A DNA stretch of 19,578 bases from CAYRVX01 sp964642165. GTDB lineage: Bacteria; Planctomycetota; Phycisphaerae; SM23-33. The stretch covers positions 1 to 19,578 of the forward strand of contig CAZXOC010000125.1 in NCBI GenBank assembly GCA_964642165.1, given 5' to 3'. Made by a program: the position numbers and the translations under genes. This document shows positions 15,614 to 19,578 of the stretch, one piece after another. Positions within the stretch are counted from its first letter, which is position 1; each line of letters opens with the position of its first letter. The notes beneath the pieces are model-generated. The model was given only the letters and a program-made list of their open reading frames with translations, was not told the origin of the DNA and ran no database searches.

Positions 15614-16555
15614 ATGATGAGCACGCCGGAACAGATCTCGCGACGCGGGTTCCTCGGGCGGACGATCGCGCTCGGCGGGGCCGGACTCGTCGGGCCGCGG
15701 CTTGCGGTCGCCGCCGGGCCGGACGCCGCCGGCAGGGGCAAGCCCGCGAGCCCCCGCTGGCAGATCGGCTGCTACACGAGGCCGTGGGACCGGGTGGACT
15801 ACCGCGTGGCGCTCGATGCCATCGCCGAGGCGGGCTTCCGCTACGCCGGGCTCATGACCACCAAGGGCAAGACGCGCCTGGTCCTCTCGGTGGCCACGAC
15901 GCTCGACGAGGCGCGGCAGGTCGGCGAGGAGTGCCGCAAGCGCCGCCTGGCCGTGCCCAGCGTCTACGGCGGCGGCATCCCCGTGGCGAAGTCCCTGAAG
16001 GCCGGCATCGAGGGCCTGCGCAAGCTCATCGACAACTGCGCCGCCGCCGGCGCGACCAACCTGCTCATGGGCGGCACGGGCGACCAAAAGCTCCAGGAGC
16101 CGTACTACAAGGCCATCGCCGAGTGCTGCGACTACGCGGCCGAGAAAGGCCTCGGCATCAGCGTCAAGCCGCACGGCGGCCTCAACGCCACCGGCCCGCA
16201 GTGCCGCAAGACCATCGAGAAGGTCGCCCACAAAAACTTCCGCATCTGGTACGACCCGGGCAACATCTTCTACTACTCCGACGGCAAGCTCGACCCGGTC
16301 GAGGACGCCGCGGCGGTCGACGGCCTGGTCGTCGGCATGTGCGTCAAGGACTACAAGCACCCGAAGGACGTGATGGTCACGCCGGGCGACGGGCAGGTGG
16401 ACTTTCCGAAGGTGCTCGCGCGGCTGAAGAAGGGCGGCTTCACGGCCGGAGCGCTGGTCGTCGAGACGCTCGCCCGCGGCGACCCGAAGGCCACGCTCGC
16501 CGAGGCGAAGAAGGCCCGGCGGTTCCTCGAGGAGCTCACGGGCCAGAAGGCCTGA
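15614..16555 (+). CDS. Tat-exported xylose isomerase-like TIM-barrel protein
   Basis: The 313-aa protein starts at tandem ATGs (15614 and 15617) after GAAGGGGAG; the second has better spacing and gives 312 aa. SRRGFLGR (9-16) followed by a hydrophobic stretch and AVAAG is a classical twin-arginine signal, so the folded protein should be exported. The rest is a sugar-phosphate isomerase/epimerase-type (AP endonuclease 2) barrel: IGCYTRPWDRVDYRVALDAI near the first strand, GATNLLMGGTGD, ISVKPHGGLNATG, RIWYDPGNIFYY and a final ALVVETLARGDPKATL. The Glu, His and Asp residues at strand ends fit the family's metal site. The substrate is not known; planctomycetes carry many paralogues. It lies 31 bases before the ceramidase-like gene and is probably co-transcribed with it. 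Confidence 0.9.
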   Translation: MMSTPEQISRRGFLGRTIALGGAGLVGPRLAVAAGPDAAGRGKPASPRWQIGCYTRPWDRVDYRVALDAIAEAGFRYAGLMTTKGKTRLVLSVATTLDEARQVGEECRKRRLAVPSVYGGGIPVAKSLKAGIEGLRKLIDNCAAAGATNLLMGGTGDQKLQEPYYKAIAECCDYAAEKGLGISVKPHGGLNATGPQCRKTIEKVAHKNFRIWYDPGNIFYYSDGKLDPVEDAAAVDGLVVGMCVKDYKHPKDVMVTPGDGQVDFPKVLARLKKGGFTAGALVVETLARGDPKATLAEAKKARRFLEELTGQKA

Positions 16556-16586
16556 CCCCCGCCGCCCCCGGCGGCAGGAGGAAACG

Positions 16587-18002
16587 ATGAGAAGCGCCCC
16601 AACGCAGGCGGCGGCCGCGGTCGCCCTGGCCGCGCTGTTCGGTCTGGAGACGCCCATGGCAAACGCCGACGCGCTGCACGCCGGGACGGCCGTCGTAGAG
16701 ATCACGCCGCCGGCCGGCTACCGCATGAGCGGCTACTTCCACGAACGACGCAGCACCGGCACGGCCAACCCGCTGAACGCCAAGGCCCTCGCCCTGCGCC
16801 AGGGCGACGTGCGGGCGGCGATGGTCTTCTGCGACATCATCGGCCTGTCGCCGGACGTCTCGTCGCGCGCCCGCAGGCAGGCCGCCAGGAAGACGGGCAT
16901 CCCCGCCGAGAACATCCTCGTAGCCGCCACGCACTCCCACACCGGGCCGCTGTACTTCGGGGCGCTGCGGAAGCACCTCCACGACCAGGCCGTCGCGAAG
17001 CACGGGCGCGACCCGTGCGAGGAGCAGGACTACCCCGCCAGGCTCGCCGCGGGCATCGTCGAGGCGATCGCGAAGGCCGACGCCGCGGCCGCGCCCGTTC
17101 GCCTGGCCGCCGGCTCGGCCCGGCAGAAGGGCCTCAGCTTCAACCGCCGCTTCCACATGAGAAGCGGGCCCGTGCGCTTCAACCCCGGCGTGCTGAACCC
17201 GGACATCGTCCGCGCCGCCGGCCCGATCGACCCGGAAGTGGGCATCGTGATGATCCGCGGCGCCGCCGGCGAGAAGGCCCGCGCCGCGATCGTCAACTTC
17301 GCCCTGCACCTCGACACGGTCGGGGGCACGAAGTACGCGGCGGACTACCCGTACTACGCAGAGCGGGCGCTGCGGGAGAAGCTCGGCCGCGAGCTGGTGC
17401 TGCTGTTCGGCACGGGCTCGTGCGGCGACATCAACCACATCGACGTTACGAAGCGCGAGCGCCTCAAGACGGACCACATCGGCCGGACGCTCGGGAAGAC
17501 GGTCGCGGCGGCGGCGGCGAAGCTCCGGCCGGTCGAGGCCCCCGCCCTGGCCGTGCGGCGCGAGATCGTCCGCGCGCCGCTTCAGCGCTACGGGTCCGAG
17601 CGGATCGCCTGGGCCCACCAGGCCATCCACAAGGTCGGCACGCGCGAGCTTTCATTCCTCAAGCAGGTGGAGGCGTACAAGATCCTGGCGTTGGAGATGC
17701 GCGGCGGCGAGACGATCCCGCTGGAGGTGCAGGTCTTCCGGCTCTCGCCGGACGTGGCCCTCGTCGGCCTGCCGGGCGAGGTGTTCGTGGACCTCGGGCT
17801 GGCGATCAAGAAGGCCAGCCCCTTCGCCACGACGCTGGTCGTCGAGCTCTGCCAGGACGCCCCGGGCTACATCCCCACGAGGAAGGCCTTCGCGGAGGGC
17901 AGCTACGAGACGGTCAACTCGCGCGTCGCCCCCGGCGGCGGCGAGATGCTCGTCGAGGCCGCGACGCGACTGCTGAAGGCCCTCGCGCCGTCGAGCGAGT
18001 AG
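16587..18002 (+). CDS. Secreted neutral/alkaline ceramidase-like hydrolase
   Basis: The 471-aa protein starts at ATG right after AGGAGGAAA (16576-16584). A signal peptide covers residues 1-27, with likely cleavage ANA|DALHAG. Features of the neutral/alkaline non-lysosomal ceramidase N-terminal domain are visible: AVVEITPPAGYRMSGY (35-50), AATHSHTGP (113-121) with the zinc-ligand-type HSH, NFALHLDTVGG (237-247), ADYPYYAER (252-260) and GSCGDINH (277-284). True ceramidases are about 650-750 aa with an extra C-terminal Ig-like domain, which is absent here. This is the short form common in planctomycetes, whose substrate is generally unknown. A zinc amidase or esterase acting on a lipid or sugar derivative is likely. 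It forms a pair with the upstream TIM barrel and converges with the sulfatase gene 9 bases away. Confidence 0.88.
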   Translation: MRSAPTQAAAAVALAALFGLETPMANADALHAGTAVVEITPPAGYRMSGYFHERRSTGTANPLNAKALALRQGDVRAAMVFCDIIGLSPDVSSRARRQAARKTGIPAENILVAATHSHTGPLYFGALRKHLHDQAVAKHGRDPCEEQDYPARLAAGIVEAIAKADAAAAPVRLAAGSARQKGLSFNRRFHMRSGPVRFNPGVLNPDIVRAAGPIDPEVGIVMIRGAAGEKARAAIVNFALHLDTVGGTKYAADYPYYAERALREKLGRELVLLFGTGSCGDINHIDVTKRERLKTDHIGRTLGKTVAAAAAKLRPVEAPALAVRREIVRAPLQRYGSERIAWAHQAIHKVGTRELSFLKQVEAYKILALEMRGGETIPLEVQVFRLSPDVALVGLPGEVFVDLGLAIKKASPFATTLVVELCQDAPGYIPTRKAFAEGSYETVNSRVAPGGGEMLVEAATRLLKALAPSSE

Positions 18003-18011
18003 CCCGCCCCC

Positions 18012-19388
18012 CTACCGCAGCCACTTGTCCTCCAGCAGCCGGGCGCCGAGGCGCCGGCGCAGCTCCGCGGCGGTCTTCGGCTGCTCGTCCGCGACGTTGT
18101 GCAGCTCGTCGGGGTCCTCGGCAAGGTCGTACAGCTCCGTCGCGTCGTTGAGGTTCACGATCAGCTTGTGGCGATCGGTCCGGACGCAGCGGCAGTTCGT
18201 CAACTGGCTGACGATCTCGCCGCGGTGCGCGTCGGCCTCGCCGCGAAGGACCGGCGCGAACGAGCGGGCGTCGATGTTCTCCTGCGGCGGCAGTCCGGCC
18301 AGCTCGCAGATCGTCGGGTTCACGTCGATCAGCTCGACGAGCGCGTCGCTGGTCCGGCCGCCCTCGATGCCCGGCCCGGCCGCCAGCAGCGGCACGCGCA
18401 GCGCCGGCTCGTACATCACGCTCTTGGCGTACAGGCCGTGGTCGCCCAGCATCTCGCCGTGGTCGCTGGTGAACAGGATGAAGGTGTTGTCGAGCTGCCC
18501 GCGTCGCTCCAGCGCGTCGAGCATCTTGCCGACGGCCTCGTCGATGACCGCGATGGCCGCGCCGTACTGGCGTCTCGAGACGGCCACCTCGTCGGGGTCG
18601 AGCTCGCGGCTGCGTCGGCGGACCCACTGCGGCTTGCCGTCGCCGTCGGCGGGGATGGCCCCGGGCACGGCGGCATCGCGGGTGTGCTCGGCGTACTCGG
18701 CGGGCGGGTCGAAGGGGTCGTGCGGGCCGACGAAGCTCACGAAGTAGTGCCACGGGAAGTCGTCGGGGATGGTCTCGATCCACTCGGCGGCGCGTTGGCC
18801 GATCCAGTAATCCTCGAACGCCTCGGCCGGCAGAACCGAATCCTCGCAGACGCCGATGTTCCACCCGCCGGCGGCGCGGCGGCGGTAGTCCTCGTGGAAC
18901 CGGGCCAGCAGGCCTCGCTCCTGGAGCCAGAACGTGTACGGGCCGTGCGGCTCGGCGGAGTTGCCCGCGTGCATCTTGCCCTCGGCCTCGCAGGGGTGGG
19001 TGAAGCCCCAGCCGTAGACGCAGGGCCGGTCGCCGTGGCGGCCGTTGTAGCCGTCGGGCTTGGCGAGGTCGAGCTTGCCAACGCACCCGACGCGCCAGGC
19101 GTGGTCCCGCAGGCGCTGATAGTACGTCGGCGTGCGGACCGGCAGGAAGGCCCGGTTATCGGTCGCGCCGAGGCGGACCGGCTGGAGGCCGCTCGCCAGG
19201 GCGATCCGCGCCGGGGCGCAGACCGGCGAGTTCGTGAAGCACCCGCGGAAGAGCACGCCGCGCGCGGCGAGGCGGTCCAGGTTCGGCGTCCGCAGGAAGT
19301 CCGCCCCGGCGGCACCGAGGTGGTCCGCGCGGAACTGGTCGGCCATGATCAACAGGACGTTGGGACGAAGGGGTTCGCGGCTTTCCAT
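18012..19388 (-). CDS. Type I (formylglycine) sulfatase without signal peptide
   Basis: The 458-aa product starts at the ATG at 19388 after GGAGACC on the minus strand. RPNVLLIMADQFRADHLG (8-25) holds the first metal ligands. CAPAR (57-61) is the CxPxR signature in which Cys57 is converted to formylglycine, and SGLQP follows. Later metal and active-site regions are present: VGKLDL (103-108), FVGPHDPF (219-226) and FTSDHGEMLGDHGLYAKS (306-323). The C-terminus has the usual YDLAEDPDELHNVAD. This is an S1-type sulfatase, hydrolysing sulfate esters, probably on a sulfated sugar. No export signal is seen, unlike most planctomycete sulfatases, so it would act in the cytoplasm on imported oligosaccharides or monosaccharides. 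A sulfatase-maturing enzyme is not in the window. The 190 bases upstream (19389-19578) contain no other gene. Confidence 0.95.
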   Translation of the reverse strand: MESREPLRPNVLLIMADQFRADHLGAAGADFLRTPNLDRLAARGVLFRGCFTNSPVCAPARIALASGLQPVRLGATDNRAFLPVRTPTYYQRLRDHAWRVGCVGKLDLAKPDGYNGRHGDRPCVYGWGFTHPCEAEGKMHAGNSAEPHGPYTFWLQERGLLARFHEDYRRRAAGGWNIGVCEDSVLPAEAFEDYWIGQRAAEWIETIPDDFPWHYFVSFVGPHDPFDPPAEYAEHTRDAAVPGAIPADGDGKPQWVRRRSRELDPDEVAVSRRQYGAAIAVIDEAVGKMLDALERRGQLDNTFILFTSDHGEMLGDHGLYAKSVMYEPALRVPLLAAGPGIEGGRTSDALVELIDVNPTICELAGLPPQENIDARSFAPVLRGEADAHRGEIVSQLTNCRCVRTDRHKLIVNLNDATELYDLAEDPDELHNVADEQPKTAAELRRRLGARLLEDKWLR

Positions 19389-19578
19389 TGCCCGGTCTCC
19401 GTTTCCGTTTGAGGCTGACGACGGATGGATGGCCCTGTCGGCCTGTCCGACGTTGGCGAACGGCTCGCCGACGTGTCCGCCCGGCAGCAGAGCGCCGCTT
19501 GGCCGAGCACGTTGTGCGGCAGGCCAGGGCGGCAGCCATGGTACAGTATCTTACGGAAAACACTTGGCCCGTTACAGC

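Noticed and set aside
18099..19412. A 437-codon plus-strand open frame opposite the sulfatase
   Set aside because: It is antisense to an unmistakable sulfatase, with Val/Ala/Arg/Asp-rich composition and no motif.
19545..19553. TAAGATACT on the minus strand as a possible -10 for the sulfatase
   Set aside because: No -35 element is found at the right spacing and the window ends 25 bases further on, so it cannot be supported.
19156..19563. A minus-strand open frame reaching into the region upstream of the sulfatase
   Set aside because: It overlaps the sulfatase start in another frame, has Arg/Pro/Ser-rich composition and no ribosome site.

Overview
The window is GC-rich bacterial DNA, most likely from a planctomycete (Planctomycetota, possibly a Phycisphaerae-like lineage) recovered as a draft or metagenome assembly. 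This placement is inferred from gene content: a membrane Ser/Thr kinase next to an ECF-type sigma factor, a conserved coiled-coil membrane protein I recall from planctomycetes, a sulfatase, a neutral-ceramidase-like protein and a Tat-exported xylose-isomerase-like TIM barrel. A run of 100 Ns at 5460-5559 shows that this is a scaffold.

Block 1 (187-7846, all plus strand) looks like signalling. It holds a single-pass coiled-coil membrane protein (187-1026), a helical-repeat protein with two degenerate FHA-like domains (1207-2784), a kinase with a proline-rich linker and a TM2 domain (2836-5376), an unrecognised four-helix membrane protein (5392-6771), and an ECF-like sigma factor (6890-7846). 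The sigma factor ends in what looks like a fused zinc-binding anti-sigma (zf-HC2/ZAS) motif. The middle three genes are tightly spaced and are probably one operon. The sigma gene follows a strong hairpin. The whole block is a candidate phospho-signalling-to-transcription module.

Block 2 (7921-11008, plus) has a small WrbA/flodoxin-family flavodoxin-like protein, a large secreted alpha/alpha-toroid protein that may act on polysaccharides, and a 92-aa His- and Arg-rich lipoprotein. Block 3 (11029-14817, minus) has a beta-propeller phytase and a secreted three-domain protein resembling PcRGLX/YetA exo-rhamnogalacturonan lyases. Block 4 (15008-18002, plus) starts after a very AT-rich divergent promoter region. 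It holds a 134-aa orphan, a Tat-exported sugar isomerase-like TIM barrel and a ceramidase-like protein. Block 5 (18012-19388, minus) is a formylglycine-type sulfatase without a signal peptide. Blocks 2 to 5 read as a degradation region for polysaccharide and phosphate or sulfate esters.

The clearest sequence-level observation is that the N gap is flanked by identical 41-bp sequences. The gap is therefore probably an unresolved overlap of contig ends, and the true membrane protein would be about 412 aa. No tRNA, rRNA, CRISPR array, insertion sequence or transposase was seen. Apart from the N run, no gene-free stretch exceeds 300 bases.
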